64,000 nt of DNA from Monilinia fructicola (Eukaryota > Ascomycota > Leotiomycetes > Helotiales > Sclerotiniaceae), in assembly GCA_008692225.1 (NCBI GenBank), contig VICG01000012.1:2221154-2285153 (forward strand), read 5' to 3'. The notes under the pieces are model-generated. The model worked only from the letters and a program-made list of their open reading frames with translations. It searched no databases and was not told the origin of the DNA. This document shows positions 38,131 through 51,040 of the stretch, one piece after another. A program made the position numbers and the translations under genes. How positions within the stretch are numbered: position 1 is the stretch's first letter; each line of letters starts with the position of its first letter.

Positions 38131-40125
38131 ATGCCAATATCCTCGCCGATCCTCATGGCTTATCCAGGCCCCCCTAGAAGAGCTGGAGGTTTCATTCGAT
38201 ATATACTTGGCGCATTAGTAATTCTCCTACTGGTGTTCTACTTTAAAGGCTCGGCAGAAACATCATCATCAGAATCATTCACTACGTATATGGCTCCCGC
38301 CATATCTTATTCTTCCACGACAGAATATCCGCCCAGACCGTATCCGGAACCTCCTTCCAATCACGAATTGCCTATTTCCGCTCCAAAACAGGAACAAGAA
38401 AATCCAATCGATACCTTGATCGCAAATGCCCAAAAGACGTTTGAGGAATTGCTCAAAAAGGAAAGTCACGATGTGAATGCAGCAGCAGCAGAGTACCGCA
38501 AGAGAAGAGGAAGACATCCACCACCCGGATTTGACGCATGGTTTAAATTCGCCCAGGAGAATAATGCTGTCATGGTGGAGGATTTCTTTGATCAAATTTA
38601 TCATGATTTGGGTCCATATTGGGGAGTGAATCCGGCGGGCATGCGAACACTGGCTAGAGATGCTGGTATGGTGATTAGTATTCGAAATGGAAATGCGACG
38701 GCGGATAGCGATTGGTTCTGGACACAAAATTTGGTTGCAATTGATTGGTACGATACAAAAGGATCTTCCTGATATGGATATTCCCCTCAATGCCATGGAT
38801 GAACCGAGAATGGTGGCGCCCTGGGAGTTGATCAATGCGAATATGGAGGTTGAACGGTCTACTAGGAAACTCGCAGATGTCAGTGTAGTATCCGAGGATT
38901 ATGGAAGTTTACCGCCCCCACGCCGTTCTGGAAATGGAGAACCAGATGCGCCCAAAAGAGAATGGGAAAATTCGGGTACGTATTATGAAATAATTCGACT
39001 ACATGTCCATGGACTAAACATTGACAGGTCCATACTGGAAAATCGCGGCCAGAGGTTGTCATCCGGACAGTCTTGCACGTCGAGCTGAAGTTATGACCGA
39101 CTTTTCAAAAACACCCGCAATTTCCATGGGACACTCTTCTTTGCATACTTACAAAGGTTATGTTTCGAATCATAGTCTCTCTGCCCGATTTTTGTCATCA
39201 ACCCGATTTACAATCCCTTCATGGAATGATGATTAACCCTCTCTCCATTTCTTCCACCAGGGAATTATTTCCTCTTTTCGGCGGTTCCAAACTTACAACG
39301 AATAACGAAAATCCTATTACCAGCACCAATGTATTGGGCAAAAGAAGAAAGATTTTCGGGTGGTGATGATCATGGAGCACCGTGGCATGAGAAGTTAAAA
39401 TAAAGTCATTTGGAGAGGTGTTGCGACGGGGGGAAGGAACAGGGAAGATAATTGGAAAGGCTTTCAACGCCATCGCTTCGTCTCCATGACAAATCATACA
39501 TCGGTTTCGCGGGCTGAATCTTGGGAAACCATTCCTCCCAATTTCGCACTTCCAACATCGTTGTACAACATTGGCGCGCAACAGGAGAATAGACTTGGGG
39601 AATGGGTTGATCAATGGTCGGATGTTGGATTTATTGATTTGATGTGCAATGAGGACCGAGAAGACGGAACCTGCCCTTACACGGATCCTTACTTTTCGCT
39701 CAAGGATGGTCAAAAGATGTCTCAACAATTTAGGAGCAAGTATATTCCTGATATCGATGGAAATTCTTTCTCTGGACGTTATCGTGGATTTTTACTCTCT
39801 ACTTCCCTACCAATCAAAGCAACCATTTTCCGAGAATGGCACGATTCACGTTTAATTGCATGGAAAACATTTCGTACCGATGGATAATCGTTACATGGAC
39901 TTTTATGGTATCATGCAATATTTTCTCGGTTATGAAGGGGAAAATTTTAAAGTTGACGGTCACGATGCGGAAGCTGAGAAGATAGCAACGGCAGGTCAAC
40001 AATGGGCCAACAAGGTGTTGAGAAGAGAAGATATGCAGATTTATGTCATGAGGTTACTGTTGGAGTATGCACGAGTTTCTAATGATAACAGAGCAAATCT
40101 GGGATTTGTAAAGGATCTGTTGTGA
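38131..40125 (+). CDS. GT90/CAP10-like glycosyltransferase, type II membrane protein, with five +1 indels
   Basis: MPISSPILMAYPGPPRRAGG is followed by a hydrophobic signal-anchor (about residues 20-38), then a Ser/Pro stem and a catalytic region. GFDAWFKFAQENNA, GPYWKIAARGCHPDS, VIWRGVATGG and SGRYRGFLLSTSLPIKAT, plus HFVPMDNRYMDFYG, follow the order of the GT90 (CAP10/KTEL-related) family. These are Golgi-type enzymes that transfer xylose or glucose. One intron lies at 38,976-39,027. The frame breaks at A4 runs 38,757, 39,308, 39,397 and 39,864, and in TCTCTC near 39,178. All five are +1. Removing five bases and the intron leaves 1,938 nt, exactly 645 codons plus stop. Met9 is an alternative start. 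The uniform shift type points to sequence errors. Confidence 0.8.
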
Positions 40126-40899
40126 TTTTTTTCTTTCTTTTTTATATCTTCGTTTCTGGTCATGCATGTCGGATTGTCAATGCAATGGCATAGGGCTATC
40201 ATTCCGGATGGGGAAAGTCATAGAGATATGCTTCCGGATTCAAAGTTTATACGTTTCAACAAGCGGGTGGCGAATGGTGTAAATGGGATGGAATTTCTAG
40301 TCTTTATTTCACTGAAAAGCTGGGCGTTTTGGTATTGATTTGTTAACGGTTTGGTTCTTAGACCAAGAAGGAATGCCCTCGCGACAATCAAGATGTGTTA
40401 CAGTGGGAGATGAATGGTTATTTGGCTTGAGTAAAAAATGTAAATATACCCATAGATAGTCTTGATGAATTAGCTTGCAAATTTAGAGTGTTGAAAGTAT
40501 TTTCCGTAGTCGGAAGAATTGAATGCATGGTATGTTGAACATGATGATTTGATGGGGTTGAAAGTTGATGGTTTAAGAGCTCAGCATATTTAAAACCATA
40601 GCCCAGAGCTCGTTTTTCCCCATGGAACCAATTTTATAGAGAAAGCGGCATGGTAGTTAGTACATATCACTGGGAAGGAAACTCCAAAACAATAATTGTG
40701 TTGGGTTTCGATCCGTCTAGACAATATAACATGCCATGAATGGTTTCTTCCCTCGCTGATAATTAGATGGAAATCTTCCCTTCACCAATTTCTAAATTCT
40801 CATGTCTTCTCCACATCTCTACTGGCACCCTCCGTTTTGTTTCCCGCGTTAGCTGTTGCTCTTGAGTTGTTACTGAATATGATTTCGCGTATTATGTTC
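40126..40899. other. Intergenic region / start of a decayed gene
   Basis: 3' flank of the glycosyltransferase. From about 40,700 an open frame of 79 codons may be the upstream part of the CorA-like relic, but frame continuity cannot be shown. Confidence 0.4.
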
Positions 40900-41405
40900 A
40901 CCTATTGTGAGAAACAAATACCAGGAGATGATTGATCAAGGTGTAATTAGATATAATCACAACGATGACCAAAAGATTCAAAACATCATAAGGCGACACA
41001 TTAAAGCATCAAAGAAAGCATGTCGATTAGAACAAAATTGTTTGCGATACCCCCTGAATGAATTTTGACAACGTTTCCTTCAAAGAACCACCAGTGAACC
41101 GAGGAAGTGGCTTGAAAAGGTGGACTCCCTTGGAAGATCATCTATCCTTGCTGTGGTATCCTTATCCATTTCTCTTGTAGCATCAATTTTTGGTATGAAT
41201 ACCAATGAGATGACTGGAGATGGAGTCTCATGGAGAAAGAAATTTCATAGTCGCTGAGATCTTATGTGGCCTGGGGATTTTCACCTTCCCCTGGTTGTTC
41301 CGGAAGTCTTCCAAGGTCGGCATCTTGATCTTGATTTGTTTTTACCCATCCATTTGGGTTCTTACCTGCGTCAATAATCACAGGTATGAAAACGACAATT
41401 TTTGA
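40900..41405 (+). pseudogene. Relic of a CorA-like metal-ion transporter C-terminus
   Basis: One frame gives MIDQGVIRYNHNDDQKIQNI up to an in-frame TGA at 41,066. It then gives WLEKVDSLGRSSILAVVSLS and SISLVASIFGMNTNEM. After an extra A in the AAA at 41,240-41,242 it continues NFIVAEILCGLGIFTFPWLF. A helix ending in GMN and followed by a short loop and a second membrane helix is the hallmark of CorA-family Mg2+/divalent channels, seen in many fungal CorA-like proteins. The N-terminal domain is missing or unreadable. A broken gene, or an intact one with sequence errors, cannot be separated here. Confidence 0.45.
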
Positions 41406-41714
41406 CTTGGTTTTGAAGAACAGAGATTGTTTTTCGTGAGATGCTTGACATTAGACTTTTGTTTCTTTCATCCAGATCCAGGTTCCTTCACTTGATTGGG
41501 ATTCGGATTTCTTTTCAATAGAGATCATTGTACTTTCAGGAATAAGATCATTATATACATCGGAATACTAACTGGAAAATCATTGACTCTGCTGCAAATG
41601 TCTCCATCGTTTGCTGGGATGGCTATAACTTCGGTGTAGACGGTATTGTGGTCACCACCATAAGTAATTGATTAGCCTCAGTATTCACGCTTTGAACAGC
41701 GATGATTTATCCAT

Positions 41715-42173
41715 CTATTGGACTAAATCATTCAATGTTTTTTGACTCAAAATTTCATTCTCGACAAGTCTTCCGGTCTCCTTGACCTCCCCATCCACAC
41801 GTTCGTAGCGTACGAGGGTAGGAACATTATGGACATTCCATGTTGTCCTGAAGACATTGCTGGGGACTCTCCACCTATACAATCATTTTGTGAGCTTGAT
41901 GTACAATGAATGGGCTTTACCACAATCAAGAAGAAATCTCGAGGCAACATACTCAGGTCTTTGTCCAACTTCAACGAATCTGACTTCAAATTCATCCCCA
42001 GAAAACTTGGCCTCGATTACAGGCAATGCAGCTCTCACATCTGGACACCATGATTGCTTTGTCACTGGATCTTTCGAAGCGATAAAGGCGAGGAATAATT
42101 TTTGGCCGGCCTTCTCAGGTAAATCGAGACTTTTGGGGGAGCTTGGAAGTTTGAAATCTTGCGTAACTGGCAT
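41715..42173 (-). CDS. Thioredoxin-fold protein, TRP14/TXNDC17 (DUF953)-like, single-cysteine
   Basis: Two exons on the minus strand, 42173-41953 and 41874-41715, with a 78-nt intron (GTATGT...GTATAG); 126 residues, close to the usual length of about 125. It has the fold order LFLAFIASKDPVTKQSWCPD, then VRFVEVGQRPEWR and NVPTLVRYERVDGEV. Human TRP14 has a WCPDC active site. Here it is WCPDV (Cys43), so the resolving cysteine is lost and a classic dithiol reductase reaction is unlikely. Some fungal relatives share this form. Cytosolic: no signal peptide. It is transcribed away from the NTPase-FGE gene across a 557-bp shared region, and its frame is intact. Confidence 0.8.
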
Positions 42174-42730
42174 TCTGACTTGTGTTTTGAGGAATGTGAC
42201 GAGGATAAGAACGGCGAGGGTGGTTTTGTTGTGTTTATTGAGTTGGAATTGGAAATTGGAATTGAAATTGGAATTGTGGTTGAGGTTGAGATTGAGGTTG
42301 AGGTTGAGGTTGAAGTTGAGGTTGAAGTTGAACAGAAAGATTTACATGCTCTCAGGAATACAAAGGTTAATGTCGCAATAGCGGCAACCAGTCGCCTCAT
42401 CAGCCAAATGTGCCAAGGTGGGGTTGATCCCACTCTTCCGCGTTTCTACCTACTGTAGTACTTGGTATCGCAATGTGAATTCTAATGCCGAACACCTGCA
42501 TTTTTGTCTACATATCCATGTTTATTGCATCGGCCAAACATATTGAAGAATTAATGTACGGAGTAAGGTTATCGTTCGCCGCGATTTCATGCTTGGCCGA
42601 TATATTGTGGGTCTTAGGAGATGTCACACTGTGAGCTCCTCATCTAGGTATTGTCTATACAATGTAATGTGACAGCATTCAGGAACATTTTCTTCTGTTG
42701 AATTTTCTTCTGTTGAAATAAAACCTAAAA
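42174..42730. promoter_or_regulatory. Shared promoter region of the divergent thioredoxin-fold and NTPase-FGE genes
   Basis: 557 bp between two divergent start codons. A (GAGGTT)n hexamer repeat sits nearer the thioredoxin-fold gene. No specific operator could be recognised. Confidence 0.5.
42262..42332. repeat. (GAGGTT/GAAGTT)n hexamer repeat
   Basis: About ten imperfect hexamers plus GGAATT variants, 90-160 bp upstream of the thioredoxin-fold gene start. Confidence 0.85.
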
Positions 42731-44835
42731 ATGGACCTCATTGAACAATACGTCGCCACTGCATCGACTTTTGGCTCTTTTCCCCTCCTCATTTCACCAT
42801 TAGGTGACACAATTCCTCTCTCAGATGGCTACATCCCCCTTCTTACAAATTTCACATTCGAGGATAAATCAGCGAAGGGACTTCGAAAAGGCAAAACCAA
42901 AGCAAAAGAAAGCTCGCCAATTCATTTCTCAGCACTCGAACTCTTACGTGACAACAAATTCTTACTACTCACTGGGCCCAATGGAAGTGGAAAGACAACT
43001 TTCGCAAAGTATATCTCCTTCAGTCTAGCGACTAAGACAACAACATCAATTGGCGTAGGTTCTCTTTTGAGAAATGAGGATCGAGATGTCGAAATCGAGA
43101 ATTGGGATCTCGGACAGCTTGATATACTCCCTTGTTATTTTTTTACTCTCTAGCGCGTCCCAATTCTCAACATTGACTCTCGAAGTATCTCAGCTCATTG
43201 AAGCATGCAAGAAGAAGACCAAACCTTCATGTCTCTTACTTATTCTTGATTCCATCGAAAATCTGGGAAATGACGGACCATCTCTCTTAATATCAATACT
43301 CCATTTGGTCCAAGATGATCAGAATGTGTCTATCAAGCTGCTCATACTTGGAGACAGTAGGTGTGTGGAAGATTGGATCTTACCATCGGATATAGCAAGA
43401 CATGATATTTTACCGCTTCTCGAGTCTGAAAGACGAAGATTCGTGAGCAGACTTACTACAGTCAAAACAGACAATGTCAATATTGGAATCGGAGAAGCCG
43501 CAGGGTTACCTGCTTATTTCTCTCTCTCGCTAGAGGCAGGTCATGGGGGATATTCCGCCGAGGAATTGATTGATGAGTGGCTTCACGTTGTGGCATCTGA
43601 GAACTACAATGACAAGCGAATTGTTAGAGAGGCATTGGACTATTTCATACTGGAAGCGGGAAAAGGTACCCAAGCCAAATTTTCTAGTAGATTGAAAATC
43701 AAGAATCCAGCAAGTACCTCAAGAGTGATACAACAGTTGTTGGCTGCACGCTGTCTCGTCGAGGAAGATATTTCTACTTCCATCACTCTTTTCAATGAGA
43801 ACCCCATCTCAAGTGAACCGATTATCCGCAGTTTATTACTCCGTTTTGAATGTATCAAAAGTTCAGAAATAGATGATCTTATGCGAGGTCTCATTCACGG
43901 TTCAAAAGCTAACAATGCACAATTGGGGGCACTTCTTATATCAGATTTTATTAATCCCTCCAGCCACCTGCATACACATGTTTTGAAATCCATACTGGAA
44001 ATTGTTGAGCAAAGTAAACTGCCAATCAGCAAAAGGTTGAGCGCTGCGCGTGCACTTTCTTTACTCGGCGATCCTAGAGATCTATCACCTCTCGCCACAA
44101 TTCCTTCTGGCACATTCAAAATTGGTTCATTTACACACCCCAATTCGTCACCTCCTCACAATATCACCATTTCCAGTTTCCGTATTGGGATCTTCCCTGT
44201 AGTTAATGGAGATTACTCGGAATTCATCAAGGAAACCGGCCGTCAATGGCACAGTTCTGACGGTTTTAATCCCGAGACTGTGAATCTGCCAGCTACGGAT
44301 CTTTCATGGTACGATGCTCGTGAATATTGCGCCTGGCTTACAACTCGATGGAAATCAACCGGCAAAATTAGTCCAGATGAAGAAGTTCGTTTGCCAACCG
44401 AGCCGGAATGGGAGATTGCGGCTCGCGGATCACAAGTTCCTGCCGACGACGAGATAATATATCCATGGGGTACCGGATGGAAGGCCACTTCCGTCAACTA
44501 CGAAGGTTTTACCATTGAACACCCGGTGTTCTGTGGGATTATTCCCTAATGGTATTTCGCCATATGGATGTCATGATATGGCTGGTAATATATGGGAATG
44601 GTGTAGCACTTCATGGGGCGAAGATATGAGTATACCGAGCTTCAGATATCCTTATATAGCTGATGATGGGCGAGAGAAGTTGGATTTGGATGGAAATATA
44701 AGAAGGGTATTGAGAGGGGGTTGTTTTAGTAGTGGATGGGATAAGGTTTCTTGTACATATCGTGGGAGTCTTGAGCCAGCTGGATTCTGGCGTGGAAATG
44801 GCTTCAGAGTCGTGGTTGCTCCTGTGTTGAATTAA
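42731..44835 (+). CDS. P-loop NTPase (NACHT/STAND-like) fused to a C-terminal FGE-sulfatase domain, two +1 indels
   Basis: The frame shifts +1 at a T7 run (about 43,140) and +1 at GTGTTCTGTG (about 44,529). Removing two bases leaves 2,103 nt, exactly 700 codons plus stop. Order: N-terminal region; Walker A GPNGSGKTT (residues 82-90); Walker B-like CLLLILDSIENLG (about 170-182); a helical region (about 190-450) ending AARALSLLGDPRD. A full FGE-sulfatase domain follows (about 455-700): IPSGTFKIGS, LSWYDAREYCAWL, RLPTEPEWEIAARG, GCHDMAGNIWEWC, VLRGGCFSSGWD, NGFRVV. FGE domains adopt a C-type-lectin fold. The catalytic cysteine pair of true FGE is not clearly kept, so a binding or sensor role is plausible. 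The NTPase-repeats-FGE order with LGDPR before the FGE domain recalls bacterial NACHT proteins. It is the last gene before the silenced subtelomere. Confidence 0.8.
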
Positions 44836-45565
44836 ATTAGGCGTTGAGGAAAGATATAAATATTTTGCTTGTTTGTAGTAATAGTTCTCGTACATTTTTA
44901 CCGAACACCGTGACGTTTTGTAATATAATATTTAATCATTACTCTAAGTATCATTTTATAAATATCTTGTATAGTTAGCATTAATAGTGGCTAAATTCAA
45001 TAAGGACGTGTTAAAGACAGAAAAATATATAAATTAGTTAAAACATTGATTAAATTATATCATAGTATAATTCGAATTTTCTAAAAAAAATTACATATTA
45101 AAATTATTTATAAATAAAGGTCGAATAATATATAAATAACGAAAACATGAAACAATAAAGGGTATATTATATAGTAGTTAATTTATTATAATATACTACA
45201 AAGGTAAAAATATAAAATAAATAAGATAATCTATACTCATCCTAAATAGTATATTTATTAGTTATTATCTCTAAATGTTATAGCTACTAATTACTTTTAG
45301 TATACTCCTTCGTTGATAATATAAGTAATATACAAAGCATTTAGATTCTCGAATTCTTAAATTTTTTATAGTATTTTATACTTAAAAAAATCCGACTAAT
45401 TATTCCGTTAATATTTTAGTTAGTAATGGCCTACGAAAAAAAGTCGAATCGGCCATTACCTTAATTAGCCTAAATATATATATAATTTAAAAATTTAAAA
45501 TAATATATTATAATAGTTTATGTAAATTATTATTAAAATCAAAATTTATATTAAATTATCTTTTC
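44836..45565. other. Edge of the AT-rich subtelomeric block
   Basis: Base composition changes to strongly AT-rich within about 60 bp of the NTPase-FGE stop codon and stays so to the telomere. It contains a fragment of the hairpin module (45,420-45,480). No gene is seen. Confidence 0.7.
45420..45480. repeat. Hairpin module, 3'-half fragment
   Basis: ATGGCCTACGAAAAAAAGTC followed by AATCGGCCATTACC matches the right half of the module found seven more times between 55.8 and 62.7 kb. Confidence 0.7.
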
Positions 45566-45760
45566 TGGCAAGAAATATGTATCGTGGTAAAAGCTAATCT
45601 ATATTAAACTATCTAATACTATTTACTTATAGCTAAACTTATACTATCCGCTTTTTATTAACAATATTAACAACGCTAACTATATCGTTCTTGCCAATAT
45701 GCTAAAGGTATTAGCTCCAAAGTCAACTTCTTCCATATTGATTATAATACAATCATTATA
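45566..45760 (-). repeat. 3' LTR (left copy)
   Basis: 195 bp, aligned almost end to end with 55,089-55,282. Starts TGGCAAGAAATATG, where the other copy has TAGTAAAAAATATA. Confidence 0.85.
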
Positions 45761-48544
45761 ATTGCTCCCACTTTGAAAAATCTCAATACCCTTATTAAAG
45801 CAAATTATTAATATTACAAAATCTATTATATATACCATCTTAAAAATTAGTAAAAGTAAAAAACAAAAGAAATTTGTAATTATAATAATTATTCTTTAAA
45901 TATTATTTTGTTTTTACTGTATTTTTTGCTCTTTATTATTAATTTTCGCTATATATTCTTACAATACTTTAAATTTTTTTATATATAATAATTTTTATAA
46001 TATTTTATTTACTGCCTTCATTATATTAAAAATTGTATTTATAAAATATATCGCAAACTCACTATTTATAGCGTATAATTATATCGTTGTATAAATTTAT
46101 ATAATTGTTATTGCATTTAATACTATTTATTTTGAATTCTAAAAACACTTTATAAATTATTATTCGATATTTGTAATTCGATTTACTATACTTAATCTTT
46201 ATACTTTAGTTTTTTCATCTTTTTTTTATACTATTAGCTTAATCATTGTATTTACAATTATCTTAATTATAACCTTATTATTTTTATTTACTATATACAA
46301 TAAACCTATAATTACTAATTATAGTCTTACTAATATTGTAATTGCTTTTGTTAAGTTTTTAATTTTAGGGTTTAAAAGTTCAATCTTTATTTCCTTTAAA
46401 AAGGCTTTTTTTGCTTTCGCTTTTTGCTTTCTTTTTTGCTTTTATTAAATCTATTTTTTTTTTTATGTTTTTTAACCTTATTCGTTTTTAATCTTTACTT
46501 TTAGCTTTTATTAATATTACAAACTGTTATATTATTTGCTTATATTTATATATTATATAATAAAAAATACAATACTCTTAATTTAATAACTTAATTATAA
46601 TATTTTATTTTGCAATCAAAACATTGTATCTTTTCAAAGTATAATATTTACAATTTCCTTAGGTTTCTAATTCCTTGAATTATTAGTTTTATTATATTAA
46701 TACTTTAAAAGCTTCGTTTTTCTTTTATTTAATTTATATATTCTTTATATTATATATCTTTATATTATATATTTTTATATTATTTGTTTTTATATTATAT
46801 ATTCTTATATCATATATTCCTATTTCGAATTTGTTGTAATATTATATTATCCTTATTATACTTTTATTGTTTTTTTTTTAAATTAATTGTATTCTCAATC
46901 AATTTGAATAATCTATAAATTGCTTTTTTTATATTTATCAAAAATAAAAAAAAAGCATTATAATAAAAAAAATATCGATTATTTATTCAATATTAAATTA
47001 TTTATATAAATTCCTTAAATTAAAACCTAATGTATATTATCTTTTAATCTTTATAAAAGATTATTTTAATCGCAATTTGTTATTTTATTATTATAATAAA
47101 AATTTCTTTTTTGAATATTTTTACAACGTTTTTAAATATAACTATATTATTATAAATATTATTATTTATACTAAAAGTTCCTAAGTAATATTTTATACAT
47201 TTTTAAATTAAAATAAATATGTTAAGCAATGTACAAATAATATTTACTTCCAAAAAATATATATATTAAAAAGCTATTTATTCTATTAATATTATAAAAA
47301 TATATTATTAAAATCTGTAATAAAACTAATAAATTATATTTCTTCTATAACATTATATCATTTGGATTTTTATCACCATCTCCTAATTTTTAACATTCTT
47401 TATTTAATCATTATTATTTTTTTTTTAATTTAATATTATCCTTGCTTTAATTAATTTTGCAGAAATCTTTATATTTTATAACAATATTATTATTATATTT
47501 TAAAGCTTATTTTATATCCTTTAACATTTTTTATAAAAACAGTTTTCGAATATCCTAAAAGTTTTTATTATATATTACATTTTTTGCTATTAAATTATAA
47601 TTACCAAATCCGTTATTATTTGTATTTTTTTTGAAATCCGAAACCTTAATATTATCAATATCTAATATATCGTTTTTTCTATTATTTTTATTTTTATTAT
47701 TATTATTATTATTGCTACTATATTGTTTATCCCTATTATCCATTTTATTATTTGGTTTTGTTTTTTGCTTTATTATTTTGATTTTCAATATTTTTATTAT
47801 ATTCAATTTAATTATCGTGTTTTTATGATTTCTTAAATCTTGTAACAAACATTACCATTCTAAATTGTTTTATTGCATTAATCTTTACAAACTGTATAAT
47901 TAATCTCTTTTTTACAATTGTTCCTTTAAATAGTTTTTTAAATCCTAATAAAAAATATATCTCTTTTTTAGTAATACAAGTTTTCTTTAATATATCCAAA
48001 TTAAATTATTAATTATTAATAAATAATTTACTTATCATTATAGAATTTACTTTAATTAATCATTTTAATTTTTTGTTTTTATACGTTATACCTATATTTA
48101 ATTTAGATTATACTATATTTTATAGTAAAAAAAGCTTAATTCTTATTTTTGCATATAAGTTTTAATATTTATTCTTTATTATTATAATATTATTTATAAG
48201 AAATAATAAATAAAGATAAACTCTTAATTTTGAAATATATTTTTAATTATTATAATATAAAGAAAAGCCTCTAAAGTTTAAAATAATTAATTATTTATTA
48301 AAAAGGAAAGAAAAATTGTTAAAAATAAAAAATAAATCTTAAAAATAAATAATAAAGCTATAACGAAGTATAATAAGAAAATATGTTAATTTTAATGTTC
48401 AAAATAATCTTATAACCTATCATTATTATTATAATGAATTTATAGTGATTATTTTTTATAGTTGATTTTGTTTTTGTTTTTGCTGTATTATTATTGCTTT
48501 TTTTGGTTTTGCTACTATTTAGCCATCCTATTGTTTTTTCCTTG

Positions 48545-48660
48545 AATTCCTAGATTAACTTATTGTAATAATCAAGATATTTGTAAGAAATTCATTGATC
48601 AAATTTTGGGTTATATCCTTTCCATTTAATAAGATATTGTACAATGTTTATTAGTATAAC
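48545..48660 (-). pseudogene. Chromodomain relic at the integrase C-terminus
   Basis: The minus strand reads VQYLIKWKGYNPKFDQ, a stop, then ISYKYLDYYNKLI. YLIKWKGY is the central strand of chromodomains, which target chromoviruses to heterochromatin. Confidence 0.7.
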
Positions 48661-50744
48661 GTATTTGCAAATAATCTTATTAATCTTGAATTTCTTATAT
48701 TTTTTGATTATAACCACATTTAATTATTCCAATTTTAAAATAATTGTATAAATCCTTATTTTTTAACGTTAATTTTAAATAAACTATTAAAATCACTAAA
48801 TGAATTTATTAATGTTTCAATATATTAAGTTTATAAACCAATTTTTTGATTTGCTATATTATCGAAAAAGGTTTTATATATTATTATTTTAATTTTTTAT
48901 TATTTATAGTTAAAATCAAATATTTTTTATATAAATGTAAAAATATTAAATTGCTTTTTTTTAAAGAATATAGATATATGGTTTTTTGTTATACTTCCGC
49001 TTTACTGTGATTACTATAAAAGCAATATAATTATTAACCTTTACTTATATAATAAACATTAATAATTTTTACTTTACTATATTTAATAATTATACTATAT
49101 TATTTAATATAAAGTTATATACTGCTTTATTAAGCGATTTATTAATAAAAGCTTAATAAAAATTATTTAAATAAAATTGTAAAGTTAGTAATATATTTCT
49201 CCATTTCTATATATCTTCTATTAAATCCAAATAAAAACATCACATAATTTTTATAATTTAATTAATCATTTTTAATTGTTCATTTATTTATGTATAATAC
49301 ATTATAAAGTACAATAGTATTATACTTAATACAGAAAAAATAGTTTTTTTACATTTTTAATAGAAATTTAGGATTTCTATTATTTATTATTACTTTGGAA
49401 TAACTTTAATTAAAATTATAAATCCTTATAACTAATGTTGATCCCTAATTTACAGCTAATTATATTATTTTTTCTGGAATAAATAATATCTTTTTTGTTA
49501 GTTTATCTATTTCTATTAAAATCGAATTAAACCTTTTTTTTGTAGTTGGGAAAGTTAAAATAAAGTTAATAATAATTATATAAAATAATATTAATAGTGA
49601 TAATATTAATTATATCACTCTGTAAGATTAATATCTTTTTGTTTAATATATTTGATATTTTCCATAATGTTATAAATATTTTTTATATAAGCTTTAATAC
49701 TCTTCGAATATAAAAGTTTCTATTAACCAAATTTATAAACTTAGTGTAGTTTAGGTAATAGTTTTAATACAATATTTTAAAAACTTTTTTATATATTATA
49801 TGTAGAATATATAATTGTATTAAACCTTTGTTATTATTAATCTTATACAATAAACTATTCCAGAGGTGGAATAATAAAATTATTATATTCATTTTTAATA
49901 GATTATTTTTTTTAATTATTACCAAAATATTTACTTATACTAGCTTAACTTTGTATCCATTTAATAGTTTGTTATAAAAGTTATTTGTTATTTTTATAAG
50001 CGTTATTATAAAATTATATTAAAGAGATCCTTCTGTTTTTAATGCTATAAACAATATTTTAAATTTATTAAGATTATAATTCTTATTTTCATTATTTCCT
50101 TTACAAGGTAAGCGCAATAATGTATCTAGAATTATGTTTTTTTTTTTCAACTTTATATTATATATTAAAATTAAAGATAAATATAAATTTAGCTATTAAT
50201 ATTAATTTTAGGTTTAATTTATTAGTAAATATATAATTATTATAATATTTGCTTTTTTAGAGATATTAATTAATACGCTATAATTAGTATATACAATAAT
50301 TAATAGTACTCTATTATATTAAATAATATAATTTGTTTTATATAAACCCTAAACTAATACCATTATCTTTAATTCCAATAATTAATAATGTATTTTTTGT
50401 ATTCCATAATTGTTTTAATAAAAACAAAATTGGTTCTATATTTATCATATTAAATGCTTCAATTATTATCTTATCACCTTTTATATAATATAAAATAATT
50501 CTAATATCCCTTACTTTTAATATATTAAAATCCATAAATAAAAAATATATTGAATCTATATATACTAATACTTATTTTTATAATAGTGCAATTTTGACCT
50601 TAATAAATATTATTAATTCCGCTATAAATAATATATTAAATATTTTATGCATTGTAAAGTTGTATTTAACTTTTTCTTTGTATAAAATACCCTTTAATAA
50701 CTATATTTTTCTTTTCTACAATAAATCTACAATTTCAGTATAAT

Positions 50745-51040
50745 TTTTGATAAAGTATTATAAAATATCCTATAATACCCAAAAAACGTTTTAGATTTTA
50801 AAGGTTTTTTGGAAACAAAATTTTTTTTAAGGTTATTAATCTGTATTCAATATTAAATAAATTGTATATATTTACCTTTTTATTTTAGTACAATTGCTAA
50901 TAGGTATCCAACAAAGTATTTAATTCCCTTAATAATAATATTATAATTCACGAAATAATAAAAGATTTATTTAAAATATTATAAATATTTTTATAATATT
51001 TGGTTAATAATAATTATATTATCAATATACATTTTTACAA
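50745..51040 (-). pseudogene. Reverse transcriptase relic
   Basis: The minus strand reads MYIDNIII at 51,003-51,032, matching the YxDD catalytic box with the second Asp changed to Asn by a G-to-A change. Downstream are IKYFVGYLLAIVL and LKSKTFFGYYRIF, at the spacing expected of the connection region of Gypsy polymerases. Confidence 0.6.

Noticed and set aside
47555..47848. Asn/Lys-rich open frame in the retroelement
   Set aside because: Composition is what AT-rich DNA gives by chance; no gag or zinc-knuckle motif.
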